Shown here one piece after another: positions 63,491 through 64,000 of a stretch of DNA of 64,000 bases. The DNA is from Sulfurihydrogenibium sp. YO3AOP1 (GTDB lineage: Bacteria; Aquificota; Aquificia; Aquificales; Hydrogenothermaceae). The stretch lies in contig NC_010730.1 in assembly GCF_000020325.1 (NCBI RefSeq), positions 484,001 through 548,000 on the forward strand, written 5' to 3'. Every line of letters begins with the position of its first letter. Position 1 is the first letter of the stretch. The notes below the pieces were generated by a model. It made no database searches. It was not told the DNA's origin and saw nothing but the letters and a program-made list of their open reading frames with translations. A program made the translations under genes and the position numbers.

Positions 63491-64000
63491 TATTTTATTT
63501 ATATTTAATCTATCTTACGGAAAAGATATAAGCGTTGGGTTTATATACAGAGAACCACCTGAAGAGGCATTCTACCTTTATGACTGGCTTGTGGTTGACC
63601 CGGATAACTTTTCTTTTGAAAAACTTAAAGAAAAATACTACATAAAAAATAAGAAAGCAAAACTTTTTGCGTATGTATCCGTAGGAGAAATAGAGCCTTA
63701 CAGAAAGTATTATAAAGAAATGGATAAAAGCTGGATAGCAGGAGAAAATAAGGACTGGAAAACCTACATAGCAGATATTAGAAAAAAAGAGTATAGAGAA
63801 TTTCTAATAAACAAAGTCTTAAAAAGCCTTTCTCAATACGATGGATTTTTCTTTGATACCTTAGATAGCTATCAAATTGCATTAAAACCAAATGAATATA
63901 AAGATTATGAAAATGCCTTGGCTGAGTTTATCATTCAAGTGAAAAAATCATTCCCGGACAAAAAAATCATTCTAAACAGAGGTTTTGAAGTAGTTCCACA
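63456..64000 (+). CDS. pelA: PelA-like GH114 domain protein, 5' part (runs off window)
   Basis: Start ATG at 63456 is preceded by AAGGAGG inside the end of pelG. 181 codons are visible without a stop. A signal peptide (IRLLCLFNILFIFNLSYG) is followed by a GH114 endo-alpha-1,4-polygalactosaminidase-like domain: YDWLVVDPDNFS, LFAYVSVGEIEPYRKYYK, YIADIRKKEYREF and YDGFFFDTLDSYQ with candidate catalytic acids. In PelA this domain precedes a deacetylase domain, which would lie beyond the window. A stand-alone GH114 enzyme is the alternative. Confidence 0.85.
   Translation, partial: MRYTIRLLCLFNILFIFNLSYGKDISVGFIYREPPEEAFYLYDWLVVDPDNFSFEKLKEKYYIKNKKAKLFAYVSVGEIEPYRKYYKEMDKSWIAGENKDWKTYIADIRKKEYREFLINKVLKSLSQYDGFFFDTLDSYQIALKPNEYKDYENALAEFIIQVKKSFPDKKIILNRGFEVVP

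Overview
The window looks like part of a chromosome of an AT-rich, thermophilic, sulfur-oxidising chemolithotroph of the Aquificota, most likely Sulfurihydrogenibium or a close relative in Hydrogenothermaceae. This placement is inferred from gene content: a Sox system without SoxCD in view, flavocytochrome-c sulfide dehydrogenase-type flavoproteins, a quinol-type nitric oxide reductase, a protein disulfide oxidoreductase relative, very compact operons, and frequent TTG starts behind strong GGAGG sites. No rRNA, tRNA or CRISPR array was found.

Layout. 1-2.1 kb: 3' part of a quinol NO reductase with a terminator. 2.4-9.4 kb (minus strand): mltG-ruvX-DUF2892, leuC, and a PDO-dxr-lysR-metF operon. 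9.4-10.0 kb: a gene-free region packed with DnaA-box-like 9-mers, a candidate chromosomal replication origin. 10.3-14.5 kb: small regulators, pilD, membrane proteins, a dksA-type gene and gatA. 14.5-22.9 kb: four tightly packed plus-strand genes forming a putative defence island: an OLD/AriA-like ATPase, a small Toprim protein, a PLD-SF2 helicase fusion, and an Eco57I-like adenine methyltransferase. 23-32.7 kb: an Rpn-type nuclease, an Mre11/SbcD exonuclease, a lipid A-type acyltransferase, NUDIX, SLC13 transporter, hom, elbB, nnrD and tadA.

33.7-49.2 kb (minus strand): a 15 kb sulfur-oxidation region. In transcription order it holds fccB2, a Rieske protein, fccB1, soxX, a SoxW-like thioredoxin, soxY, soxZ, soxA and soxB. 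Next come a periplasmic set with two DUF302-like proteins, two DsrE-like proteins, two paralogous porins (one frameshifted), a frameshifted di-haem cytochrome c peroxidase, and a SoxH-like metallo-beta-lactamase. A sigma-54-like promoter with two tandem activator dyads lies before soxX. fccB2 has its own sigma-70 promoter and terminator and is richer in GC than its surroundings.

50.2-54.2 kb: rph, purA, a small membrane protein and an ArnT-like glycosyltransferase. 54.8-64.0 kb (plus strand): a Pif1-like helicase with a WYL-like tail, aroK, galE, and a Pel exopolysaccharide locus in the order pelC-D-E-F-G-A. pelA runs off the window end.

Threaded through nearly every intergenic gap is a family of roughly 150-180 bp dispersed repeats. 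They contain arms related to GTCATTCTGCAGCCGGCGAA and GATCCTTCGGACTTACGTCC, and the best copies have GGGTGAGAAATT terminal inverted repeats. Several copies are flanked by direct duplications of about 27 bp or more, which suggests a mobile MITE-like element with unusually long target-site duplications. A perfect 27-bp tandem duplication inside soxX may be an excision footprint of the same element.
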